Under the pieces are notes generated by a model that saw only the letters and a program-made list of their open reading frames with translations, made no database searches and was not told the DNA's origin. This document shows positions 1-11,300 of a DNA stretch of 64,000 nucleotides, piece by piece; position 1 is the first letter of the stretch; the number at the start of each line of letters is the position of its first letter. The translations under genes and the position numbers were made by a program. Source of the stretch: Eledone cirrhosa (lineage: Eukaryota > Mollusca > Cephalopoda > Octopoda > Eledonidae); the NCBI GenBank assembly GCA_964016885.1, contig OZ024740.1, positions 6,169,450-6,233,449 of the forward strand, read 5' to 3'.

Positions 1-1058
1 AAGAGATTTATACTAAAATATTCTGAGAACTGGTATATATATGATTGTGTAGTGTCCTTAGTAGAAATACTTCCCCAAAGAGATGTATACCAAATTATTC
101 ATAGAAGTGGTATATATATGATTGTATAGTGTCCTTAGTAGAAATACTTCACCAAAGAGATTCATACCAAAATATTCGATAGTACTGGTATATTTATGAT
201 TGTATAGTGTCCTTAGTAGAAATTCTTCACCCAAGAGATTCATACCAAAATATTCATAGAACTTGTATATTTATGATTGTATAGTGTCCTTAATCGAAAT
301 TCTTCACCAAAGAGATTTATACCAAAACATTCATAGGACTGGTATATATATGATTGTGTAGTGTCCTTAGTAGAAATACTTCACCAAAGAGATGTATACC
401 AAAATATTCATAGAACTAGTATATATATGATTGTATAGTGTCCTTAGTAGAAATACTTCACCAAAGAGATTTATTCCAAAATATTCATAGAACTGATTTA
501 TATATGATTGTATAGAGTCCTCAGTAGAAATTCTTCTCCAAAGAGATTTATACCCAAATATTCATTGAACTATTATATATATGATTGTATAGTGTCCTTA
601 GTAGAAATTCTTCACCAAAGAGATTTATACCAAAATATTCATAGAACTGGTATAGATATGATTGCATAGTGTCCCCGGTAGAAATTCTTCACCAAAGAGA
701 TTTATACCAAAATAGTCATAGAAGTGGTATTTATATGATTGTATAGTGTCCTTAGTAGAAATTCTTCTCCAAAGAGATTTATACTAAAATATTCATAGAA
801 TTGGTATATATATGATTGTATAGTGTCCTTAGTAGAAATACTTCACCAAAGAGATTTATACCAAAATATTCATAGAACGGGTATATATATGATTGTATAG
901 TGTCCTTAGTAGAAATTCTACACCCAAGAGATTCATACCAAAATATTCATAGAACTTGTATATTTATGATTGTATAGTGTCCTTAGTAGGAATTCTTAAG
1001 CAAAGAGATTTATACCAAAATAATCATAGAACTGGTATATATATGATTGTATAGTGTC
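1..1058. repeat. 77-bp satellite array, segment left of the SINE
   Basis: About 13.7 tandem copies of the 77-bp monomer. Successive GTAGAAAT words are spaced 77 bp apart (for example 61 and 138), which fixes the period. The copies are mutually diverged: AAATAC and AAATTC versions at bases 16-20, GTGTAG versus GTATAG, one CCCCGG subtype at about 670, and one CTTAAG subtype at about 995. No clean higher-order period is visible inside this short stretch. A reading frame on the minus strand crosses several monomers but is only the satellite read through. The array already exists at base 1, so the left edge lies outside the window. Confidence 0.97.
1017..1020 (-). terminator. Candidate Pol III terminator for the SINE, supplied by the satellite
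   Basis: Reading the SINE 5' to 3' on the minus strand, I see no TTTT run inside it. The first one past its tail is in the adjoining monomer (plus-strand AAAA at 1,017-1,020, monomer word CCAAAAT). Pol III would stop there, giving a transcript of about 385 bases. This is an inference from the base run only. Confidence 0.4.
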
Positions 1059-1081
1059 ATCATCATCATCATCATCATCAT
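1058..1081. repeat. (CAT)8 microsatellite: SINE 3' tail
   Basis: Eight perfect CAT units on the plus strand, that is ATG/TGA repeats at the 3' end of the minus-strand SINE. Simple trinucleotide tails at the 3' end are usual for SINEs that are not poly-A tailed. The first C (1,058) may equally belong to the satellite word AGTGTC, so the exact junction is ambiguous by a base or two. Confidence 0.93.
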
Positions 1082-1136
1082 TTTACGTCCGCTTTTCCCT
1101 GCTTGCAAGGGTAGGACGGGAACTCATTCTGGCTTG

Positions 1137-1277
1137 ATTTCTACAGCTGGATGCCCTTGCTAGCACCAACCTCATTCACAGTGAGTGCTGGGTGCTTTTT
1201 TACCGTGGCACCTCCACGACCACTTTACAGTGGAATGATAGGGACCTGAGTCCCTATCATCTCATTTCTACAGCTGA
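1137..1277. repeat. Short internal direct repeat in the SINE (two copies)
   Basis: The word ATTTCTACAGCTG occurs at 1,137-1,149 and again at 1,264-1,276, flanking the hairpin region. The duplication suggests that the element is a chimera or carries a duplicated module, with the segment between the copies (about 127 bp offset) as the added or repeated part. Confidence 0.75.
1235..1260. repeat. Perfect 11-bp inverted repeat inside the SINE body
   Basis: Arms ATGATAGGGAC (1,235-1,245) and GTCCCTATCAT (1,250-1,260) are exact reverse complements around a 4-base loop, CTGA. A smaller hairpin (CCACT at 1,220-1,224, AGTGG at 1,229-1,233, loop TTAC) sits just beside it. The SINE RNA would form two adjacent stem-loops here. 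Function is unknown. Confidence 0.9.
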
Positions 1278-1340
1278 GTAAACTGGAGCAATGTGAAATA
1301 AAGTGTCTTGCTCAAGGACACAACACATCACCCGGTCTGA

Positions 1341-1349
1341 GAATTGAAC
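1341..1349 (-). promoter_or_regulatory. SINE Pol III B box
   Basis: Minus strand reads GTTCAATTC, matching GWTCRANNC. It is about 35 bases downstream of the A box, a normal tRNA-like spacing. Together the two boxes support a type 2 Pol III promoter that may still be intact. Confidence 0.85.
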
Positions 1350-1383
1350 TCACAACCTTTCGATTGCAAGGCCAATGCTCTAA

Positions 1384-1394
1384 CCACTAAGCCA
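1384..1394 (-). promoter_or_regulatory. SINE Pol III A box
   Basis: Minus strand reads TGGCTTAGTGG, matching TRGYNNARNNG at every fixed position. It lies about 10 bases inside the 5' end of the element, where a tRNA D-arm A box belongs. Confidence 0.85.
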
Positions 1395-1403
1395 TGTGCC
1401 TCC

Positions 1404-2229
1404 AGTAGAAATTCTTCACCAAAGAGATTCATACCAAAACATTCATAGAACTGGTATACATATGATTGCATAGTGTCCCCGGTAGAAATTCTTAACCAAA
1501 GAGATTTATACCAAAATATTCATAGAACTGGTATATATATGATTGTGTAGTGTCCTTAGTAGAAATACTTCACCAAAGAGATTTATACCAAAATATTCAT
1601 AGAAGTTGTATATATATGATTGTATAGTGTCCTTAGTAGAAATTCTTCACCAAAGAGATTTATACCAAAATATTCATAGAATTGGTTTATATATGATTGT
1701 ATAGTGTTCTTATTAGAAATTCTTCACCAAAGATATTTATACCAAAATATTCATAGAACTGGTTATGTATGATTGTATAATGTCCTTAGTAGAAATACTT
1801 CACCAAAGAGATTTATACCAAAATATTCATAGAATGGGTATATATATGATTGTATAGTTTCCTTAGTAGAAATTCTTAAGCAAAGAGATTCATACCAAAA
1901 TATTCATAGAACGGGTATATATATGATTGTATAGTGTCCTTAGTAGAAATGCTTCTCCAAAGAGATTTATACCCAAATATTCATAGAACTGTTATATATA
2001 TGATTGTATAGTGTCCTTAGTAGAAATTCTTCACCAAAGAGATTTATACCAAAATAGTCATAGAACTGGTATACATATGATTTGATAGTGTCCCCGGTAG
2101 AAATTCTTCACCAAAGAGATTTATACCAAAATATTCATAGAAATGGTATATATATGATTGTATAATTTCCCTGGTAAAAATTCTTAACCAGAGAGATTCA
2201 TATCAAAATATTCATGGAACTGGTATATA
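1404..2229. repeat. Diverged satellite monomers before the first clean HOR
   Basis: About 11 monomers with mixed subtypes: CCCCGG at about 1,480 and 2,092, CTTAAG at about 1,886, and the AATTTCCCTGGT subtype first seen at about 2,164. No duplication partner of similar length and near identity was recognised, so this looks like an older or less homogenised stretch around the SINE. Confidence 0.7.
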
Positions 2230-5200
2230 TATATGATTGTATAGTGTCCTTAGTAGAAATTCTTCTCCAAAGAGATTTATACTAAAATATTCTTAGAACT
2301 GGTATATATATGATTGTGTAGTGTCCTTAGTAGACATACTTCCCCAAAGAGATGTATACCAAAATATTCATAGAAGTGGTATATATATGATTGTATAGTG
2401 TCCTTAGTAGAAATACTTCACCAAAGAGATTTATACCAAAATATTCATAGAACTGGTATATATATGATTGTATAGCGTCCTTAGTAGAAATTCTTCACCA
2501 AAAGATTTATGCCAAAACATTCAAAGAACTGGTATACATATGATTGTATAGTGTCCTTAGTAGAAATTCTTAAGCAAAGAGATTCATACCAAAATATTCA
2601 TAGAACGGGTATATATATGATTGTATAGTGTCCTTAGTAGAAATGCTTCTCCAAAGAGATTTATACCCAAATATTCATAGAACTGGTATACATATGATTG
2701 CATAGTGTCCCCGGTAGAAATACTTCACCAAAGAGATTTATACCAAAATATTCATAGAACTGGTATATATATGATTGTATAATTTGCCTGGTAAAAATTC
2801 TTAACCAGAGAGATTCATACCAAAATATTCATAGAACTGGTATATAAATGATTGTATAGTGTCCTTAGTAGAAATTCTTCTCCAAAGAGATTTATACGAA
2901 AATATTCATAGAACTGGTATATATATGATTGTGTAGTGTCCTTAGTAGAAATACTTCCCCAAAGAGATGTATACCAAAATATTCATAGAAGTGGTATATA
3001 TATGATTCTATAGTGTCCTTAGTAGAAATTCTTCACCCAAGAGATTCATACCAAAATATTCATCGAACTGGTATACATATGATTGCATAGTGTCTCCGGT
3101 AGAAATTCTTCACCAAAGAGATTTATACCAAAATATTCATAGAACTGGTATATATATGATTGTATAGTGTCCTTAGTAGAAATACTTCACCAAAGAGATT
3201 AATACCAAAATATTCATAGAACTGATTTATATATGATTGTATAGTGTCCTCAGTAGAAATTCTTCTCCAAAGAGATTTATACCCAAATATTCATAGAACT
3301 GTTATATATATGATTGTATAGTCTCCTTAGTAGAAATTCCTCACCAAAGAGATTTATACCAAAATATTCATAGAACTGGCATAGATATGATTGCATAGTG
3401 TCCCCGGTAGAAATTCTTCACCAAAGAGATTTATACCAAAATAGTCATAGCAGTGGTATATATATGATTGTATAGTGTCCTTAGTAGAAATTCTTCACCA
3501 AAGAGATTTATACCAAAATATTCATAGAAGTAGTTTATATATGATTGTATAGTGTCCTTATAGAACTTTTTCACCGAAGAGATTTATACCAAAATATTCA
3601 TAGAATTGGTTTCAATATGATTGTATAGTGTTCTTAGTAGAAATTCTTCACCAAAGAGATTTATACCAAAATATTCATAGAACTGGTTATATATGATAGT
3701 AGAATGTCCTTAGTAGAAATACTTCACCAAAGAGATTTATACCAAAATATTCATAGAACGGGTATATATATGATTGTGTAGTGTCCTTAGTAGAAATTCT
3801 TAAGCAAAGAAATTTATACCAAAATATTCATAGAACGGGTATATATATGATTGTATAGTGTCCTTAGTAGGAATTCTTAAGCAAAGAGATTTATACCAAA
3901 ATAATCATAGAATTGGTATATATATGATTGTATAGTGTCCTTAGTAGAAATTCTTCACCCAAGAGATTCATACCAAAATATTCATAGAACTTGTATATTT
4001 ATGATTGTATAGTGTCCTTAGTAGAAATTCTTCACCAAAGAGATTTATACAAAATAGTCATAGAACTGGTATATATATGATTGTATAGTGTCCTTAGTAG
4101 AAATACTTCCCCAAAAGATTTATACCAAAATAGTCATAGAACTGGCATATATATGAGTATATAGTGTCCTTAGTAGAAATTCTTCACCAAAGAGATTTAT
4201 ACCAAAATATTCATAGAACTGGTATACATATGATTGCATAGTGTCCCCGGTAGAAATTCTTCACCAAAGAGATTTATACCAAAATATTCATAGAACTGGT
4301 ATATGTATGATTGTATAATTTCCCTGGTAAAAATTCTTAACCAGAGAGATTCATACCAAAATATTCATAGAACTGGTATATATATGATTGTATAGTGTCC
4401 TTAGTAGAAATACTTCCCCAAAGAGATGTATACCATAATATTCATAGAAGTCGTATATATATGATTGTATAGTGTCCTTAGTAGAAATACTTCACCAAAG
4501 AGATTTATATCAAAATATTCACAGAACTGGTATATATATGATTGTATAGTGTCCTTAGTAGAAATTCTTCACCAAAGAGATTCATACCAAAATATTCATA
4601 GAACTGGTATATATATGATTGTATAGTGTCCTTAGTAGAAATTCTTCACCCAAGAGATTCATACCAAAATATTCATAGAACTGGTATACATATGATTGCA
4701 TAGTGTCCCCGGTAGAAATTCTTCACCAATGAGATTTATACGAAAATGTTCATAGAACTGGTATATATATGATTGTGTAGTGTCCTTAGTAGAAATACTT
4801 CACCAAAGAGATGTATACCAAAATATTCATAGAACTGGTATATATATGATTGCATAGTGTCCCCGGTAGAAATTCTTCAACAAAGAGATTTATACCAAAA
4901 TATTCATAGAACGGGTATATACATGATTGTGTAGTGTCCTTAGTAGAAATACTTCACCAAAGAGATGTATACCAAAATATTCATAGAACTGGTATATATA
5001 TGATTGTATAGTGTCCTTAGTAGAAATACTTCACCAAAGAGATTTATACCAAAATATTCGTAGATCTGATTCATATATGAGTATATAGTGTCCTTAGTAG
5101 AAATTCTTCACCAAAGAGATTTATACCAAAATATTCATAGAACTGGTATACATATGATTGCATAGTGTCCCCGGTAGAAATTCTTCACCAAAGAGATTTT

Positions 5201-8200
5201 TACCAAAATATTCATAGAACTGGTATATATATGATTGTATAATTTCCCTGGTAAAAATTCTTAACCAGAGAGATTCATACCAAAATATTCATAGAACTGG
5301 TATATATATGATTGTATAGTGTCCTTAGTAGAAATTCTTCTCCAAAGAGATTTATACGAAAATATTCTTAGAACTGGTATATATATGATTGTGTAGTGTC
5401 CTTAGTAGAAATACTTCCCCAAAGAGATGTATACCAAAATATTCATAGAAGTGGTATATATATGATTGTATAGTGTCCTTAGTAGAAATACTTCACCAAA
5501 GAGATTTATACCAAAATATTCATAGAACTGGTATATATATGATTGTATAGTGTCCTTAGTAGAAATTCTTCACCAAAAGATTTATGCCAAAACATTCAAA
5601 GAACTGGTATACATATGATTGTATAGTGTCCTTAGTAGAAATTCTTAAGCAAAGAGATTCATACCAAAATATTCATAGAACGGGTATATATATGATTGTA
5701 TAGTGTCCTTAGTAGAAATGCTTCTCCAAAGAGATTTATACCCAAATATTCATAGAACTGGTATACATATGATTGCATAGTGTCCCCGGTAGAAATACTT
5801 CACCAAAGAGATTTATACCAAAATATTCATAGAACTGGTATATATATGATTGTATAATTTGCCTGGTAAAAATTCTTAACCAGAGAGATTCATACCAAAA
5901 TATTCATAGAACTGGTATATAAATGATTGTATAGTGTCCTTAGTAGAAATTCTTCTCCAAAGAGATTTATACGAAAATATTCATAGAACTGGTATATATA
6001 TGATTGTGTAGTGTCCTTAGTAGAAATACTTCCCCAAAGAGATGTATACCAAAATATTCATAGAAGTGGTATATATATGATTCTATAGTGTCCTTAGTAG
6101 AAATTCTTCACCCAAGAGATTCATACCAAAATATTCATCGAACTGGTATACATATGATTGCATAGTGTCTCCGGTAGAAATTCTTCACCAAAGAGATTTA
6201 TACCAAAATATTCATAGAACTGGTATATATATGATTGTATAGTGTCCTTAGTAGAAATACTTCACCAAAGAGATTAATACCAAAATATTCATAGAACTGA
6301 TTTATATATGATTGTATAGTGTCCTCAGTAGAAATTCTTCTCCAAAGAGATTTATACCCAAATATTCATAGAACTGTTATATATATGATTGTATAGTCTC
6401 CTTAGTAGAAATTCCTCACCAAAGAGATTTATACCAAAATATTCATAGAACTGGCATAGATATGATTGCATAGTGTCCCCGGTAGAAATTCTTCACCAAA
6501 GAGATTTATACCAAAATAGTCATAGCAGTGGTATATATATGATTGTATAGTGTCCTTAGTAGAAATTCTTCACCAAAGAGATTTATACCAAAATATTCAT
6601 AGAAGTAGTTTATATATGATTGTATAGTGTCCTTATAGAACTTTTTCACCGAAGAGATTTATACCAAAATATTCATAGAATTGGTTTCAATATGATTGTA
6701 TAGTGTTCTTAGTAGAAATTCTTCACCAAAGAGATTTATACCAAAATATTCATAGAACTGGTTATATATGATAGTAGAATGTCCTTAGTAGAAATACTTC
6801 ACCAAAGAGATTTATACCAAAATATTCATAGAACGGGTATATATATGATTGTGTAGTGTCCTTAGTAGAAATTCTTAAGCAAAGAAATTTATACCAAAAT
6901 ATTCATAGAACGGGTATATATATGATTGTATAGTGTCCTTAGTAGGAATTCTTAAGCAAAGAGATTTATACCAAAATAATCATAGAATTGGTATATATAT
7001 GATTGTATAGTGTCCTTAGTAGAAATTCTTCACCCAAGAGATTCATACCAAAATATTCATAGAACTTGTATATTTATGATTGTATAGTGTCCTTAGTAGA
7101 AATTCTTCACCAAAGAGATTTATACAAAATAGTCATAGAACTGGTATATATATGATTGTATAGTGTCCTTAGTAGAAATACTTCCCCAAAAGATTTATAC
7201 CAAAATAGTCATAGAACTGGCATATATATGAGTATATAGTGTCCTTAGTAGAAATTCTTCACCAAAGAGATTTATACCAAAATATTCATAGAACTGGTAT
7301 ACATATGATTGCATAGTGTCCCCGGTAGAAATTCTTCACCAAAGAGATTTATACCAAAATATTCATAGAACTGGTATATGTATGATTGTATAATTTCCCT
7401 GGTAAAAATTCTTAACCAGAGAGATTCATACCAAAATATTCATAGAACTGGTATATATATGATTGTATAGTGTCCTTAGTAGAAATACTTCCCCAAAGAG
7501 ATGTATACCATAATATTCATAGAAGTCGTATATATATGATTGTATAGTGTCCTTAGTAGAAATACTTCACCAAAGAGATTTATATCAAAATATTCACAGA
7601 ACTGGTATATATATGATTGTATAGTGTCCTTAGTAGAAATTCTTCACCAAAGAGATTCATACCAAAATATTCATAGAACTGGTATATATATGATTGTATA
7701 GTGTCCTTAGTAGAAATTCTTCACCCAAGAGATTCATACCAAAATATTCATAGAACTGGTATACATATGATTGCATAGTGTCCCCGGTAGAAATTCTTCA
7801 CCAATGAGATTTATACGAAAATGTTCATAGAACTGGTATATATATGATTGTGTAGTGTCCTTAGTAGAAATACTTCACCAAAGAGATGTATACCAAAATA
7901 TTCATAGAACTGGTATATATATGATTGCATAGTGTCCCCGGTAGAAATTCTTCAACAAAGAGATTTATACCAAAATATTCATAGAACGGGTATATACATG
8001 ATTGTGTAGTGTCCTTAGTAGAAATACTTCACCAAAGAGATGTATACCAAAATATTCATAGAACTGGTATATATATGATTGTATAGTGTCCTTAGTAGAA
8101 ATACTTCACCAAAGAGATTTATACCAAAATATTCGTAGATCTGATTCATATATGAGTATATAGTGTCCTTAGTAGAAATTCTTCACCAAAGAGATTTATA

Positions 8201-8389
8201 CCAAAATATTCATAGAACTGGTATACATATGATTGCATAGTGTCCCCGGTAGAAATTCTTCACCAAAGAGATTTTTACCAAAATATTCATAGAACTGGTA
8301 TATATATGATTGTATAATTTCCCTGGTAAAAATTCTTAACCAGAGAGATTCATACCAAAATATTCATAGAACTGGTATATATATGATTG
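2230..8389. repeat. Two tandem copies of a 3,075-bp HOR (about 40 monomers)
   Basis: Private markers recur 3,075 bp apart: GCCAAAACAT at 2,511 and 5,586; CCTTATAGAA at 3,556 and 6,631. Copy 1 is about 2,230-5,304 and copy 2 about 5,305-8,389. Reading the copies side by side shows only rare single-base differences, such as TAGCGTCC in copy 1 for TAGTGTCC in copy 2 near 2,476. The expected 40 x 77 is 3,080; the 5-bp deficit is explained by small deletions such as the CTTATAGAAC monomer. Copy 2 is followed by about 220 bp that restart the unit and then diverge near 8,588. Confidence 0.9.
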
Positions 8390-11300
8390 TATAGTGTCCT
8401 TAGTAGAAATTCTTCTCCAAAGAGATTTATACGAAAATATTCTTAGAACTGGTATATATATGATTGTGTAGTGTCCTTAGTAGAAATACTTCCCCAAAGA
8501 GATGTATACCAAAATATTCATAGAAGTGGTATATATATGATTGTATAGTGTCCTTAGTAGAAATACTTCACCAAAGAGATTTATACGAGAATATTCATAG
8601 AACTGGTATAGATATGATTGCATAGTGTCCCCGGTAGAAATTCTTCACCAAAGAGATTTATACCAAAATATTCATAGAACTGTTATACATATGATTGCAT
8701 AGTGTCCCCGGTAGAAATTCTTCACCAAAGAGCTTTATACCAAAATATTCATAGAACTGGTATATATATGATTGTATAATTTCCCTGGTAAAATTCTTAA
8801 CCAGAGAGATTCATACCAAAATATTCATAGAACTGGTATATATATGATCGTATAGTGTCCTTAGTAGAAATACTTCCCCAAAGAGATGTATACCAAAATA
8901 TTCATAGAAGTGGTATATATATGATTGTATAGTGTCCTTAGTAGAAACACTTCACCAAAGAGATGTATACCAAAATATTCATAGAACTGGTATACATATG
9001 ATTGCATAGTGTCCCCGGTAGAAATTCTTCACCAAAGAGATTCATACCAAAATATTCATAGAACTGGTATATATATGATTGTATAGTGTCCTTAGTAGAA
9101 ATACTTCACCAAAGAGATTTATACCAAAATATTCATAGAACTGATTTATATATGATTGTATAGTGTCCTCAGTAGAAATTCTTCTGCAAAGAGATTTATA
9201 CCCAAATATTCATAGAACTGTTATATATATATGATTGCATAGTGTCCTTAGTAGAAATTCTTCACCAAAGAATATTTATACCAAAATATTCATAGTACTG
9301 GTATAGATATGATTGCATAGTGTCCCCGGTAGAAATTCTTCACCAAAGAGATTTATACCAAAATAATCATAGAAGTGGTATATATATGATTGTGTAGTGT
9401 TCTTAGTAGAAATTCTTCACCAAAGAGATTTATACCAAAATATTCATAGAAGTAGTATATATATGATTGTATAATTTCCCTGGTAAAAATACTTAACCAG
9501 AGAGATTCATATCAAAATATTCATGGAACTGGTATATATATATGATTGTAGAGTGTCCTTAGTAGAAATTCTTCTCCAAAGAGATTTATACTAAAATATT
9601 CTTAGAACTGGTATATATATGATTGTGTAGTGTCCTTAGTAGACATACTTCCCCAAAGAGATGTATACCAAAATATTCATAGAAGTGGTATATATATGAT
9701 TGTATAGTGTCCTTAGTAGAAATACTTCACCAAAGAGATTTATACCAAAATATTCATAGAACTGGTATATATATGATTGTATAGTGTCCTTAGTAGAAAT
9801 TCTTCACCAAAAGATTTATGCCAAAACATTCAAAGAACTGGTATACATATGATTGTATAGTGTCCTTAGTAGAAATTCTTAAGCAAAGAGATTCATACCA
9901 AAATATTCATAGAACGGGTATATATATGATTGTATAGTGTCCTTAGTAGAAATGCTTCTCCAAAGAGATTTATACCCAAATATTCATAGAACTGTTATAT
10001 ATATGATTGTATAGTGTCCTTAGTAGAAATTCTTCACCAAAGAGATTTATACCAAAATAGTCATAGAACTGGTATATATATGATTGTATAGTGTCCTTAG
10101 TAGAAATACTTCCCAAAGAGATTTATACCAAAATAGTCATAGAACTGGCATATATATGAGTATATAGTGTCCTTAGTAGAAATACTTCACCAAAGAGATT
10201 TATACGAAAATATTCATAGAACTGGTATATATATGATTGTGTAGTGTCCTTAGTAGAAATACTTCCCCAAAGAGATGTATACCAAAATATTCACAGAACT
10301 GGTATATATATGATTGTATAGTGTCCTTAGTAGAAATTCTTCACCAAAGAGATTCATACCAAAATATTCATAGAACTGGTATATATATGATTGTATAGTG
10401 TCCTTAGTAGAAATTCTTCACCCAAGAGATTCATACCAAAATATTCATAGAACTGGTATACATATGATTGCATAGTGTCCCCGGTAGAAATTCTTCACCA
10501 ATGAGATTTATACGAAAATGTTCATAGAACTGGTATATATATGATTGTGTAGTGTCCTTAGTAGAAATACTTCACCAAAGAGATGTATACCAAAATATTC
10601 ATAGAACTGGTATATATATGATTGCATAGTGTCCCCGGTAGAAATTCTTCAACAAAGAGATTTATACCAAAATATTCATAGAACGGGTATATACATGATT
10701 GTGTAGTGTCCTTAGTAGAAATACTTCACCAAAGAGATGTATACCAAAATATTCATAGAACTGGTATATATATGATTGTATAGTGTCCTTAGTAGAAATA
10801 CTTCACCAAAGAGATTTATACCAAAATATTCGTAGATCTGATTCATATATGAGTATATAGTGTCCTTAGTAGAAATTCTTCACCAAAGAGATTTATACCA
10901 AAATATTCATAGAACTGGTATACATATGATTGCATAGTGTCCCCGGTAGAAATTCTTCACCAAAGAGATTTTTACCAAAATATTCATAGAACTGGTATAT
11001 ATATGATTGTATAATTTCCCTGGTAAAAATTCTTAACCAGAGAGATTCATACCAAAATATTCATAGAACTGGTATATATATGATTGTATAGTGCCCTTAG
11101 TAGAAATTCTTCTCCAAAGAGATTTATACGAAAATATTCTTAGAACTGGTATATATATGATTGTGTAGTGTCCTTAGTAGAAATACTTCCCCAAAGAGAT
11201 GTATACCAAAATATTCATAGAAGTGGTATATATATGATTGTATAGTGTCCTTAGTAGAAATACTTCACCAAAGAGATTTATACCAGAATATTCATAGAAC

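Larger units (their letters stand above)
1059..1403 (-). mobile_element. tRNA-derived SINE, cephalopod (Ceph-SINE-like) type
   Basis: A non-autonomous retroposon of about 345 bp inserted in the satellite, oriented on the minus strand. From its 5' end (right) it has a tRNA-like head with A box TGGCTTAGTGG (1,384-1,394) and B box GTTCAATTC (1,341-1,349), both fitting Pol III internal promoter consensus (TRGYNNARNNG and GWTCRANNC). A central body at about 1,138-1,320 follows, then a conserved-looking distal part (about 1,081-1,137) and a trinucleotide tail. Plus-strand words TTTCTACAGCTGGATGCCC and GTAGGACGG are what I recall as common in octopus and squid genomes; the family name is inference and I could not run a search. 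It would be mobilised by a LINE reverse transcriptase supplied in trans. No clear target-site duplication is seen: the left flank stops at AGTGTC and the right flank resumes at AGTAGAAATT, as if about three monomer bases (CTT) were lost. Confidence 0.88.
1325..1403 (-). other. tRNA-like head of the SINE (not a functional tRNA gene)
   Basis: The minus-strand segment carrying both promoter boxes resembles a tRNA body. A seven-base loop reading CTTGCAA would place TGC at the anticodon position, but the flanking stem does not pair well, and no clean acceptor stem is evident. It is best read as a decayed tRNA-derived SINE head. The parent tRNA cannot be assigned safely by eye. Confidence 0.6.

Noticed and set aside
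41..110. TATA-box promoters at each TATATATATG
   Set aside because: The TA run is part of every monomer and no gene follows; AT-rich satellite gives such matches by composition.
58..243. Open reading frame of 61 codons
   Set aside because: It is the minus-strand translation of 77-bp satellite monomers. The repeated LLRTLYNH-type words come from the repeat, stops return each cycle, and there is no start context or domain.
1235..1260. Rho-independent terminator
   Set aside because: A perfect hairpin is present but no T run follows on either strand, and it is inside a eukaryotic SINE.
1325..1403. Functional tRNA gene
   Set aside because: The A and B boxes are present but the acceptor and anticodon stems do not pair well, and it is joined to a SINE body and trinucleotide tail.
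3820..3840. CENP-B box-like TTCATAGAACGGG in the ACGGG subtype
   Set aside because: The CENP-B core needs TTCG, then a fixed 7-base gap with an A, then CGGG. Here the G of TTCG is A and the spacing is two bases short, so it does not qualify.
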